This document shows positions 15,901 to 23,714 of a DNA stretch of 36,524 nucleotides, one piece after another. The DNA is from an uncultured Aeromonas sp. (GTDB taxonomy: Bacteria > Pseudomonadota > Gammaproteobacteria > Enterobacterales > Aeromonadaceae): NCBI GenBank assembly GCA_945957575.1, contig CAMFLW010000020.1, forward strand, positions 1-36,524, written 5' to 3'. Position 1 is the first letter of the stretch. Every line of letters starts with the position of its first letter. Position numbers and translations under genes: made by a program. The notes beneath the pieces are model-generated. The model worked only from the letters and a program-made list of their open reading frames with translations, did no database searches and was not told the origin of the DNA.

Positions 15901-16745
15901 TCGTCGACATTACTCCCCAGAATTTTCACGCTGAACTTATCGATGCGTCCATGAAGAAGCCGGTCGTCATCTATTTCCATGCTCCACAGATGCCGGAGTG
16001 TCAGGGGATGACACCGCTGATCGAATCACTGGTTGGGCCCGCCAATGAGCAGGTCACCCTGGCCAAGGTGGATATGAACGATCCCCAGTTGCAGCCGCTG
16101 GCCAGCCAGCTCGGCCTACGCGCCCTGCCGGCGCTGGTGTTGTTCCATCAGGGTCGTCCTGACGAACAGGGGATCCTCGAAGGACCGCAGGACGAAGCCA
16201 CCCTGCGTCAGTATTTCGCCGCCTTCGCCCCCAAAGAAGAGGAAGAGCTGCTGGCCAAGGGGCAACAGGCATTGGCTGACGAACAGCCCAGCATTGCCTA
16301 TGCCCATTTGACCAAGGCACACCAACTGGCCCCTGAACGTCACGACATCAGCCTGTGGCTTATTCAGGCGGCGCTCGACCTCAATCTGCTGGATGAAGCA
16401 CAGGAACGGCTCGGCACCATTCCGATGGTGGCGCAGGATAGCCATTTCCATGCCCTGACTTCACGGCTGGCACTGGCTCTACAAGCGGCGGACAGCCCGG
16501 AGCTGCGCGCGCTGGAAGCCCGCCATGCAGAACAACCCGATGATTTTGCCCTGACTCAGGAGCTGGCGGTGCAATACAACCAGGCTGGCCGTCAGGAAGA
16601 GGCATTGGGACTGCTGCTGGAGATCCTCAAGCGGGATTTGGCATTCGGCGATGCCAGAAAGACCTATCTCGATATTCTGGCGACCATGGGCAGCACACCG
16701 GCGGCACAGAGCTATCGTCGCAAACTCTATAGTCTGCTCTACTGA
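15897..16745 (+). CDS. cnoX: Thioredoxin-like co-chaperone CnoX (YbbN)
   Basis: A 282-residue protein. Residues 1-115 form a thioredoxin fold and about 115-282 a TPR-like helical region, the CnoX layout (E. coli 284). The thioredoxin active site is degenerate: HAPQMPEC retains only the second Cys (Cys35), as in E. coli CnoX. The E. coli protein is a holdase that protects proteins from bleach stress and passes them to GroEL. Coupling to a phosphopantetheinyl transferase gene is not the E. coli context. Confidence 0.92.
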   Translation: MIVDITPQNFHAELIDASMKKPVVIYFHAPQMPECQGMTPLIESLVGPANEQVTLAKVDMNDPQLQPLASQLGLRALPALVLFHQGRPDEQGILEGPQDEATLRQYFAAFAPKEEEELLAKGQQALADEQPSIAYAHLTKAHQLAPERHDISLWLIQAALDLNLLDEAQERLGTIPMVAQDSHFHALTSRLALALQAADSPELRALEARHAEQPDDFALTQELAVQYNQAGRQEEALGLLLEILKRDLAFGDARKTYLDILATMGSTPAAQSYRRKLYSLLY

Positions 16746-16867
16746 TCAGCGTCGAACTGGCTGGGTAATGATGGGGAAGTGCCGGGAAACCGGCATGACC
16801 TCATGGGTCAAATGCGAAGAACGTGCAGTGGGAATAATGTTGAAACGATGAATTGCAGGCAAAAAAA

Positions 16868-16887
16868 ATGGCGCATAACTGCGCCAT
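16868..16887 (-). terminator. Intrinsic terminator of lpp
   Basis: ATGGCGCA (16868-16875) and TGCGCCAT (16880-16887) form the stem with a 4-base loop. The A8 run before it becomes the T run on the lpp transcript. Confidence 0.9.
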
Positions 16888-16901
16888 CTTTTTCACATGG
16901 A

Positions 16902-17144
16902 TTACTTCTTGTAAGAAGTAGCCATGTTGTCGATGCGCTGGTTAGCACGCATAGCTTCTTGCTTGGCTTCAGCAACATCAGCAGCGATCTTGGACTGATC
17001 AGCACGAACTGCGCTAACATCTTGAGCCAGCTGGTCAACTTTGTTAGACAGATTCTGAACGGAAGTTTCCAGTTCGCTGGTGTTTGCACAACCGCCCAGC
17101 AGAGCGGACAGACCAACAACACCTACCAACAACAATTTTTTCAT
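16902..17144 (-). CDS. lpp: Major outer-membrane lipoprotein Lpp (Braun lipoprotein)
   Basis: An 80-residue lipoprotein: signal peptide and lipobox LLGGC (Cys19), then a continuous heptad coiled coil (ELETSVQNLSNKVDQLAQDV onward), ending in YKK. The C-terminal Lys is the residue joined to peptidoglycan diaminopimelate by an L,D-transpeptidase, a candidate for which is encoded at 8662. E. coli Lpp is 78 residues and ends in YRK. The gene has a clear SD (GGGAG) and terminator, as expected for a very abundant protein. Confidence 0.95.
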   Translation of the reverse strand: MKKLLLVGVVGLSALLGGCANTSELETSVQNLSNKVDQLAQDVSAVRADQSKIAADVAEAKQEAMRANQRIDNMATSYKK

Positions 17145-17189
17145 TTTTAAAGCTCCCTTGAACTCGCCAGACGTTTAGCAAGCGGCGTG

Positions 17190-17218
17190 ATTATGGCACA
17201 AAAAAAACATACTTTGCA
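17190..17218 (-). promoter_or_regulatory. Likely lpp promoter
   Basis: On the minus strand, CATAAT (17190-17195) is a strong -10 element, with TGCAAA (17213-17218) as a weak -35 element 17 bases upstream. Confidence 0.5.
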
Positions 17219-17368
17219 TAGCCCCCACCACAGATAAATGCATTAAAACGCTCATTTTTTTTTGAATGAACAAATTTCGTCCAAATTCATCTAAAAAAGG
17301 AGTGCGTGTGGTGAGGACACGGACAAAGGTTAACCAAATTTTTGCCTTATTACAATTTCGTATGAAGC

Positions 17369-18022
17369 TCAGGCTGTACGTTCAGACAACAAGCGACGAT
17401 ATTGCACCAGATCCTCGATGGTCAACACCGGCATCCGGTGTTTGCGGCCAAATGCCACCAGGTCCGGCAGACGGGCCATCGAGCCATCTTCCCTGGTCAG
17501 TTCGCACAGCACGCCGAACGGTTTGAGGCCGGCCAGCTGCATCAGATCGACCGTCGCTTCGGTATGGCCGCGGCGAGTAAGCACCCCACCGGTTCGCGCC
17601 CGCAGCGGGAAAACGTGACCCGGCCGGTGCAGATCACCGGGCTTGGCGCCGTCGGCGATAGCCGCGCGGATAGTGGTGATGCGATCAGCCGCCGAGACAC
17701 CGGTGGTGACCCCCTGCGCCGCTTCGATGGTCACGGTGAAGGCGGTCTGGTAGTGGCTGGAGTTGGCCTCCACCATCATCGGCAGTTCCAGCTGGCGAAC
17801 GCGCTCGTCGGGCAGGCAGAGGCAGACGATGCCGGAGCACTCGCGGATCATCAGCGCCATCTGTTCATTGGTCATGGATTGGGCGGCGAAAATGAGGTCG
17901 CCCTCGTTCTCCCGATCTTCATCGTCGGCCACCAGCACGCCGCCTCCGGCACGCAAGGCAGACAGGGCCGCTTCGACACGGGCAACGGGATCACCGAATT
18001 CACTGAGTAGAGACTGATTCAT
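17369..18022 (-). CDS. ribB: 3,4-dihydroxy-2-butanone 4-phosphate synthase RibB
   Basis: A 217-residue enzyme (the same length as E. coli RibB) that makes the four-carbon precursor of riboflavin from ribulose 5-phosphate. The acidic metal-binding loop [15 protein letters not shown], the [11 protein letters not shown] motif and [12 protein letters not shown] are all present. There is no fused RibA domain. The ATG at 18022 follows AGGAGT (18029-18034). A longer in-frame extension upstream is not coding: it runs through the FMN riboswitch. Expression is therefore expected to fall when FMN is abundant. Confidence 0.97.
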   Translation of the reverse strand: MNQSLLSEFGDPVARVEAALSALRAGGGVLVADDEDRENEGDLIFAAQSMTNEQMALMIRECSGIVCLCLPDERVRQLELPMMVEANSSHYQTAFTVTIEAAQGVTTGVSAADRITTIRAAIADGAKPGDLHRPGHVFPLRARTGGVLTRRGHTEATVDLMQLAGLKPFGVLCELTREDGSMARLPDLVAFGRKHRMPVLTIEDLVQYRRLLSERTA

Positions 18023-18127
18023 GGTAAAACTCCTAAATAAGACAAGGACCAGAATCAGGGCACGGAAAGGCAGACAGAGATGAGCATGCAGCGGCCAGCC
18101 CACAAGGGCCAACACGGCGACGTCTGT

Positions 18128-18282
18128 CTTATCCTCTTTCATCCGGACTATGACCGTCGGCTCCGGCTTCTCACCGGATCTGCTGACCCCGCTCCGGCAA
18201 TCAGCCGAGTCGGGCGCTCGCGGGCTCCCCGAGTCAATCGGGATACCGCCGGTGGGGAATTGCACCCCGCCCTGAGAATAAG
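18128..18282 (-). ncRNA. FMN riboswitch (RFN element)
   Basis: The minus strand carries the conserved RFN core: TCAGGGCGGGGTGCAAT at its 5' side, CCCCACCGGCGGTA, then AGCCCGCGAGCG, GATCCGGTGAGAAGCCGGAG, and GGTCATAGTCCGGATGAAAG at its 3' side. The closing P1 helix is CTTATTCT (18275-18282) with AGGATAAG (18128-18135). It lies 105 bases upstream of ribB. The 3' strand of P1 overlaps an 8-base segment (18125-18132) complementary to 18037-18044, directly before the SD. Confidence 0.95.
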
Positions 18283-18520
18283 CGCAGACAGCCTAAAGAA
18301 AAACGGTTGCAGATACCAGCTAAAATCCCCCGCAGACTGAAAAGCGTTTCAACATTGCGCCCGGAATCGCGCTCTTCAGCGCGAGAAACTGTGACTGGTG
18401 AATTTCTTTATGGCGCGGATCGGTTTATGGCATAGTGCCCGAAACAAAAAAAAGTGCCCGAAAAGAGAGCCTGAACAACGCGGCCTGCACAGACAGCAGC
18501 GCCAACACCACAAACGGAAA
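18283..18520. other. Divergent control region of ribB and purU
   Basis: The region must hold both promoters. A CATAGT at about 18430 preceded by TTTATG is a possible purU promoter, but the spacing (18) and match are poor. A PurR-like 16-mer is present at 18297-18312. Nothing else is recognised. Confidence 0.3.
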
Positions 18521-19366
18521 ATGACAGAGATGGAAAAGAAAATACTGCTCACGGACTGCCCGGATGCCAAAGGGCTCATCGCCAAGATCACCAACATCTG
18601 CTACAAGCACCAGCTCAACATCATCAAGAACGATGAGTTTGTGGACCACGAGAATGGCCGCTTCTTTATGCGTACCGAGCTGGAGGGGCGCTTCAACGAC
18701 GAGACCCTGCTGGCCGACCTCGATGATGCCCTGCCCACCGGCGCCCAGCGCCGTCTGGTCAAGGCGGGCAAGAAGCGGATCGTCATCCTGGTGACCAAAG
18801 AGACCCACTGCCTCGGCGATATTCTGATGAAGAACTACGCGGGCGCGCTGGATATGGATATCGTTGCGGTGATCGGCAACTACGATACCCTGGCCGAGCT
18901 CACCGGCAAGTTCGATATCCCGTTCCACACCGTCAGTCACGAGGATCTGAACCGGACCGAACATGAAGAGCAGGTACGCGCCATCATCGACAGCTATGAG
19001 CCTGACTATGTGATCCTGGCCAAGTACATGCGGGTGCTGACCCCGAGCTTCGTCGAGGCCTATCCGCGCAAGATCCTCAACATCCACCACTCCTTCCTGC
19101 CCGCCTTCATTGGCGCCCGCCCCTACCGACAGGCATTCGATCGCGGGGTCAAGCTGATCGGTGCCACCGCCCACTTCGTGACCGACGATCTGGATGAGGG
19201 CCCCATCGTCGAACAGGACGTGATCCACGTCGGCCACGCCTTCAGCGCGGACGACATGGCCAAGGCGGGCCGGGATGTGGAGAAATCGGTGCTGAGCCGC
19301 GCGCTGGAGCTGGTACTGAACGAGCGGGTGTTCGTCTACGGCAACAAGACGGTGGTCTTCAAGTAA
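18521..19366 (+). CDS. purU: Formyltetrahydrofolate deformylase PurU
   Basis: A 281-residue enzyme that hydrolyses 10-formyl-tetrahydrofolate to formate and tetrahydrofolate, supplying formate for purine synthesis and balancing one-carbon pools. An N-terminal ACT domain (about 5-80, CPDAKGLIAKITNICYKHQL) precedes the formyltransferase domain. The catalytic Asn-His block is ILNIHHSFLPAFIGARPY, and the catalytic Asp lies downstream of DEGPIVEQD. It aligns end to end with E. coli PurU (280). Starts at 18521 and 18530 are both possible; neither has a strong binding site. Confidence 0.95.
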   Translation: MTEMEKKILLTDCPDAKGLIAKITNICYKHQLNIIKNDEFVDHENGRFFMRTELEGRFNDETLLADLDDALPTGAQRRLVKAGKKRIVILVTKETHCLGDILMKNYAGALDMDIVAVIGNYDTLAELTGKFDIPFHTVSHEDLNRTEHEEQVRAIIDSYEPDYVILAKYMRVLTPSFVEAYPRKILNIHHSFLPAFIGARPYRQAFDRGVKLIGATAHFVTDDLDEGPIVEQDVIHVGHAFSADDMAKAGRDVEKSVLSRALELVLNERVFVYGNKTVVFK

Positions 19367-19396
19367 TCCGCCCACACGGCCCGTATGCCAACGCCA

Positions 19397-19434
19397 GAAA
19401 CAACAACGGCTCCCGCGGGAGCCGTTGTTGTTTC
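19397..19434. terminator. 38-bp perfect palindrome, bidirectional terminator
   Basis: Bases 19397-19434 are perfectly self-complementary (GAAACAACAACGGCTCCC on the left, CGCG-type centre). It sits between convergent purU and the DUF945 gene, 30 bases after purU and 12 bases after the DUF945 stop. Confidence 0.9.
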
Positions 19435-19445
19435 TACACCGTATG

Positions 19446-20708
19446 TCAGAGCGGCAGATCGTTGACCGTCACCGCGCCCTTCTCCAGCTTCAGCTCGGAG
19501 GTCAGCGCTTGATTGTCGGCCTTCAGATAACCCATCAGGGTCAGCTGATCGAGCATGGGGGCCAATTGTGGTACCACCTTGCCCAGCTTGTCGCTGAGGC
19601 TGGCATGCAGCACGCCGCTCAGGGCCTGCATCCCTTCCTCACTATTGAACAACTGCTCCAGCGAGGTGGAAGCCAGCTTCATATCCCCCTTCATGGTCAC
19701 CGCCTCACCATTGAGTTTGGCGCTGAGATCGGCCAGCTCCAGGGTCGCGCCACGCTTGAGCATTTTGTCCAGCGCCTGCTGGATGGCGGCATCTTCCACC
19801 CCCTTGCCACCCGCAGCCTGCAGCCCCTGATACCCTTCCAGATCCAGCCCGTTGAGGTTGAGTGCCAGCTTGCTGTCGGTGACCGCCAGGGTGTCGGTCT
19901 CGTTCTCCAGATCCAGCTTGGCAATCTTCATCTGATAGCTGCTGGAGAGGGTCTGGGCATCATCGCCGGTCAGCCGGGTCTCGGTAGTCATCCCCTGCAG
20001 GGCGACCTTGACGCTGTCAGGCAGTTGCACCGTCAGGGCGGCGAGAGTCATCTCGCTCTGGGGGGAGAGGATCACACCACTGATCTCGGCAATGTCGGCG
20101 CTCCCTTTCAGATCGGCCAGCACCAAGTCCATCTTGCTCTGCTCTTCGTGAACCGTCATCCCCTGCCAGGTCATGGTGAGGTGACCATTCCCTTCCAGAT
20201 TGCCGTGGAACTCGCCATTCAGAGGCAGGAAGCTGAACTCGTCCAACCCCTGTTTTACCTTGAACTCATTGGCCCAGAAGCGGCTGCTGTTAGCCTGGGT
20301 CCAGAGACTGGTGACCGACTCCAGACCGAGTTCCCATTGCTCCATGCCCAGTGCGGTAAAGACCGGCGCCAGAGTACCGTTATGGGTATCGAGCAGGAAG
20401 TGGCTTTTGATGTAGAGCGGCAGGATCCGGCTCTTGACCACCAGTTGCAGTTCGATGGGCTGACTGCCCTCCAGCTCGCTGTCAATGGCGGCCAGCTCCT
20501 GTGGCGACACCACAACCTTCAGGATGCCGTCACGGGTGAAGAGATTGCTGCTACCCGGCTGCCACTGCATGTCGAGCCCGCTCTCTTTCTCCACCTTGGC
20601 AATCTGTTCCGCCATGATGTTATCGAAGCTGTTGCCCGTGTACCAGCACGCAGCCAGGCCACCACCAACCAGTGCCGCACCCACGGCGAGGGCCACTATC
20701 TTTTTCAT
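19446..20708 (-). CDS. DUF945 family protein (YdgA-like)
   Basis: A 420-residue protein with an N-terminal signal anchor (IVALAVGAALVGGGLAACWY) and a long periplasmic part rich in beta strands. It matches the DUF945/YdgA family, E. coli members of which are about 500 residues. The cysteine at position 21 follows GGLAA, but the context is a poor lipobox, so I read it as a membrane anchor. Function is not established. It converges on purU and probably has its own promoter between 20709 and clsA. Confidence 0.8.
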   Translation of the reverse strand: MKKIVALAVGAALVGGGLAACWYTGNSFDNIMAEQIAKVEKESGLDMQWQPGSSNLFTRDGILKVVVSPQELAAIDSELEGSQPIELQLVVKSRILPLYIKSHFLLDTHNGTLAPVFTALGMEQWELGLESVTSLWTQANSSRFWANEFKVKQGLDEFSFLPLNGEFHGNLEGNGHLTMTWQGMTVHEEQSKMDLVLADLKGSADIAEISGVILSPQSEMTLAALTVQLPDSVKVALQGMTTETRLTGDDAQTLSSSYQMKIAKLDLENETDTLAVTDSKLALNLNGLDLEGYQGLQAAGGKGVEDAAIQQALDKMLKRGATLELADLSAKLNGEAVTMKGDMKLASTSLEQLFNSEEGMQALSGVLHASLSDKLGKVVPQLAPMLDQLTLMGYLKADNQALTSELKLEKGAVTVNDLPL

Positions 20709-20815
20709 ATATCCATGTCTCTCCAGGGAGTTTTCATAGCACTCTACGGGGCGGGCTCGGGGCTAGGCAAGTCCAATCAGAGGACGAGCCCACTTTCTTG
20801 AGGCTCGTCAGTACA

Positions 20816-22297
20816 TCACAGCAAGGGGCTGAAGAGATAGAAGATGTTCTCCATGGCCTTTTTGTACCAGGGGCGCGCCTGCCATTGGGCCAACGTCATG
20901 GGCGTTGCCTCCGCCATATAGCCCTGTACCAGCCGGGTCATCTGGGCCACGAACGAGGGGTTGTCCACCAGCAAGGTCACCTCGAAGTTGAGCCAGAGGC
21001 TGCGCCTATCCAGATTGACCGTCCCCACCAGCGCGAAGTCATCATCCACCAGCACGCTCTTGGTATGGAGCAGGCCGGCATCGTAGCGATAGATCTCCAC
21101 TCCCGCTTCCAGCAGCTCCTCCATAAAGGCATTACAGGCATAGTTGGCCATGATGGAATCGTTGCGAGCCGGCAGCACCAGTTGCACCTGCACCCCGCGC
21201 GCTGCCGCCGAACTGAGTGCTGCAGCCAACGGATCGTCGGGCACAAAGTAAGGGGTCGTCAGTACCAGATGGCTGCGCGCCTGATAGATGGCCAGCAACA
21301 GGCTCTGCTGGATGCAGTCACCACCGACGAAAGGGCCGGACGGGATCAACTGGGCGCGGTAGTTGGTCTGGGGCCAGGCTTCCGGTTCATGCTGCAGGCT
21401 GTCGAGCAGCCGCTCGCCGGTCTCCATCTCCCAATCCCAGACGAATATCGACCACATCAGCGGCACCATGGGGCCCTGCACCCGGATCATGATGTCGACC
21501 CACTGGCCGACCCCGGCATCCTGCTTGAAAAAGCGCGGATCGACCATGTTCATGGAGCCGGTGTAACCGACCCTGTCATCGATCACCACCAGCTTGCGGT
21601 GCATCCGCAGATCCTGACGCTGGAACAGAATGCGCCAGGCTCCGACCGGCAGCACCTCCACCAGCTTGACCCCGGCCTTGCGTAGTCTCTTTGGCCAGGA
21701 AGAACGGAAAAACTGTTTGCTACCCACCGAATCAAGCAGCAAGCGACAATCTACGCCGCGCAGCGCCACTTCCATCAGCGCCTCGCACACCTCATCGGCA
21801 TCGCCGCCCGGGTGCCAGATGTAGAACTCCAGATAACAGGAGAGCGTCGAGCGGCGAATATCCTGGGCAATCTCCCGCAAGATCCAGTCCGGCTTGTTGA
21901 GCAAGGTCATGCGGTTGCCGGAGAGCATCGGCATGGCGAGCCGCCCCTGAATGAGGTCGTGCAGCGGTTGGGCCTTCTCCCCCACTTCGCAACAGTGCTG
22001 GGGAAACAGACGGGCCAGTTGGCGGATCCAGATGGCATAAGGACGATACATGGCCTGAGCACGCTCGGCACGACGGCGCCCCAGCTTTATTTCACCAAAC
22101 AGCACATAGAAGCCTACGCCAGCAAACGGAATGGCGTAGATCAGTGCCAGCCAGGCCAGCGACACCCCGATAGGACGGCGTTTCATCACTACCCGGAAAG
22201 AGACCCCGGTGACAATCACGGTATGAAAAAGCAGTAGCAGCCAACCCAAAAAACGGGAAAACAGCAGTTGAAGATCGTGTTCGAGATCGTTGAACAA
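20816..22297 (-). CDS. clsA: Cardiolipin synthase A
   Basis: A 493-residue inner-membrane enzyme that makes cardiolipin from phosphatidylglycerol. Two transmembrane helices (about 12-35 and 45-68) precede two phospholipase-D catalytic motifs: HRKLVVIDD (His233, Lys235, Asp240) and HTKSVLVDDD (His411, Lys413, Asp418). It aligns along its length with E. coli ClsA (486), including YTGSMNMVDPR, FKQDAGVGQW and the C-terminal FYLFSPLL. The start is TTG at 22297, with AGGAG six bases upstream; no good ATG is near. Confidence 0.96.
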   Translation of the reverse strand: MFNDLEHDLQLLFSRFLGWLLLLFHTVIVTGVSFRVVMKRRPIGVSLAWLALIYAIPFAGVGFYVLFGEIKLGRRRAERAQAMYRPYAIWIRQLARLFPQHCCEVGEKAQPLHDLIQGRLAMPMLSGNRMTLLNKPDWILREIAQDIRRSTLSCYLEFYIWHPGGDADEVCEALMEVALRGVDCRLLLDSVGSKQFFRSSWPKRLRKAGVKLVEVLPVGAWRILFQRQDLRMHRKLVVIDDRVGYTGSMNMVDPRFFKQDAGVGQWVDIMIRVQGPMVPLMWSIFVWDWEMETGERLLDSLQHEPEAWPQTNYRAQLIPSGPFVGGDCIQQSLLLAIYQARSHLVLTTPYFVPDDPLAAALSSAAARGVQVQLVLPARNDSIMANYACNAFMEELLEAGVEIYRYDAGLLHTKSVLVDDDFALVGTVNLDRRSLWLNFEVTLLVDNPSFVAQMTRLVQGYMAEATPMTLAQWQARPWYKKAMENIFYLFSPLL

Positions 22298-22394
22298 CGG
22301 GGACTCCTTCTAATCGGCAAACGGAGCGGTGGGCAGACCCCAGCCGACCGGCATGGTATGCTGTAAGACAAATCCATTCTATCAGGTCGCATGC

Positions 22395-22937
22395 ATGATC
22401 CTGCAATCTATGCTGCTCAGCCTGGCCATGCTAGGCCAAGGCTCATATGACATCAATGAGCAACAGATAAACCAGTACCTGCAATCCCAGGTGCAAATCG
22501 ACAAACAGCTGGAGCTGCCGGGCATCATCAAGGCCCATGTGAAGCTTGAGCAGAGCGATGTCCAGATCGGTCGCCAGTATCCCGATACTGCCCGGGTCTA
22601 TGGCAAGGGCAAGCTCAAGATCGCCCTGCCCGACAATAGCGAATATGACGCCCGCCTGCAGATGACCTATGAGGCAAGACCCCGCTATGACAAGGCCCAG
22701 AGCGCGCTGTTTCTCGATAACATGAAACTGGTGGAGTACAAGCTGGAGCCGGAAGCCGCCGAGAGAAAGTTCGGGTTCATGCTCAATATGTTGCTGCAGA
22801 GCATGGAGAAACGTCTTGAGAGCAAGCCGGTTTACCGACTGGACGACAAGGATCCGCAACAAGCCTGGCTCAAAGAGAACCTGTTGGGGCTGGAGCTGTC
22901 ACCGGGCAAGATCCACCTGCTGACCAAAAGCCGCTGA
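22395..22937 (+). CDS. DUF1439 family protein (YceB-like)
   Basis: A 180-residue secreted protein with a short hydrophobic N-terminus (MILQSMLLSLAMLGQG). The body matches the YceB family: SYDINEQQINQYL, LPGIIKAHVKL, then DKAQSALFLDNMKLVEYKLE. E. coli YceB is a lipoprotein; this one has no lipobox Cys in the chosen start, though an upstream extension contains CC at about 22358. Family members have a tubular lipid-binding-like fold, but their role is unknown. The start at 22395 is the best fit to the family; the binding site is weak. Confidence 0.75.
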   Translation: MILQSMLLSLAMLGQGSYDINEQQINQYLQSQVQIDKQLELPGIIKAHVKLEQSDVQIGRQYPDTARVYGKGKLKIALPDNSEYDARLQMTYEARPRYDKAQSALFLDNMKLVEYKLEPEAAERKFGFMLNMLLQSMEKRLESKPVYRLDDKDPQQAWLKENLLGLELSPGKIHLLTKSR

Positions 22938-22946
22938 TGTCATTAC

Positions 22947-23405
22947 TCAATTCAGGAGAGGCTGGGTGGTATCCCGTACCAGCAGGTTCACCTGATATCC
23001 CTGCTGCTGCTGTCGCTCATAAAGAAAGAAGAGCGGCCCACTCAATTGGTTGAGTGGCATATCGGCAAAGCCGGCCTTGAGATAGAAGGGCTTTTCGAAA
23101 GGCAACGCCTGACAGACCACCGGCTTGTCTGCCAGGCCGTGGCAGGCGTGCTGCAGCAACCGAGATCCCAATCCCAGCGACTGGTAGTGGGGCAGCAGGC
23201 GAAAGCCGCACAGATGATAAAACTCCTCCTCGTCCCGCAAGCGTACCGCCCCCACCAACCAGTGGGCATCACGCACGACAAAGATCCGCTCGGCCTGGTC
23301 CGGCACATAGTGGGAAAATGTTGTCTCGTAATAGTCCCTGATAAGGGAGAGATCGGCGTCGTAGTACTCTTCGAAAGTGAGCTCCATCGCCAGCTTGCTT
23401 GTCAC
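22947..23405 (-). CDS. GNAT family N-acetyltransferase
   Basis: A 152-residue protein with the acetyl-CoA binding motif RLLPHYQSLGLGSRLLQHAC (Q-x-x-G-x-G) and a downstream FYLKAGF block typical of the GNAT fold. The substrate is not identifiable. The start is chosen at GTG 23405 because AAGGA lies seven bases upstream; a TTG at 23411 and an ATG at 23387 are alternatives. It is convergent with the YceB-like gene, with only 9 bases between stops and no terminator between them. Confidence 0.8.
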   Translation of the reverse strand: MTSKLAMELTFEEYYDADLSLIRDYYETTFSHYVPDQAERIFVVRDAHWLVGAVRLRDEEEFYHLCGFRLLPHYQSLGLGSRLLQHACHGLADKPVVCQALPFEKPFYLKAGFADMPLNQLSGPLFFLYERQQQQGYQVNLLVRDTTQPLLN

Positions 23406-23714
23406 AGACAAATCCTTTGATAATCAATTATTAGTGCCAGATTCGGTGCGCTAATCCGATCAGATGTCACCAGCACGATAGCATGCCTTTCGTCAACAAA
23501 AAAGCGGGCGTCATGGACAGCTTGCCTACCCTGAAGAAGAGGCCATGACCCACCGCCTGACTACCAAAACAGAGCTTTATGATGCCAACCCTTTATTGCA
23601 GCGGATATTTTGACTCCGGTCACCAAATCGGATCATTTGCCTTTCGTTGGCCGCTTGTTCTGCCCTCGTCATGATGCTTTACTCAACATGGTCATCACAA
23701 GAAGGAGTATTAGG
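23406..23714. other. Divergent intergenic region (GNAT / lytic transglycosylase)
   Basis: About 300 bases without a gene. An AT-rich near-dyad TGATAATCAATTATTA lies at about 23417-23432, close to the GNAT start, and could be its promoter. Nothing else is recognised. Confidence 0.3.

Noticed and set aside
17369..18265. N-terminally extended RibB of 298 residues
   Set aside because: The extension translates the FMN riboswitch. The ATG at 18022 with AGGAGT gives the normal 217-residue protein.
19425..20801. 458-codon plus-strand frame over the DUF945 gene
   Set aside because: The minus-strand protein has a signal anchor and matches the DUF945 family. The plus frame is rich in Gln, His and Leu and also runs through the strong terminator region.
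23417..23433. Fur-box-like AT-rich dyad TGATAATCAATTATTA
   Set aside because: Only part of the GATAAT-type consensus is matched and the neighbouring genes (GNAT, lytic transglycosylase) are not typical iron genes. It is more likely a promoter element.
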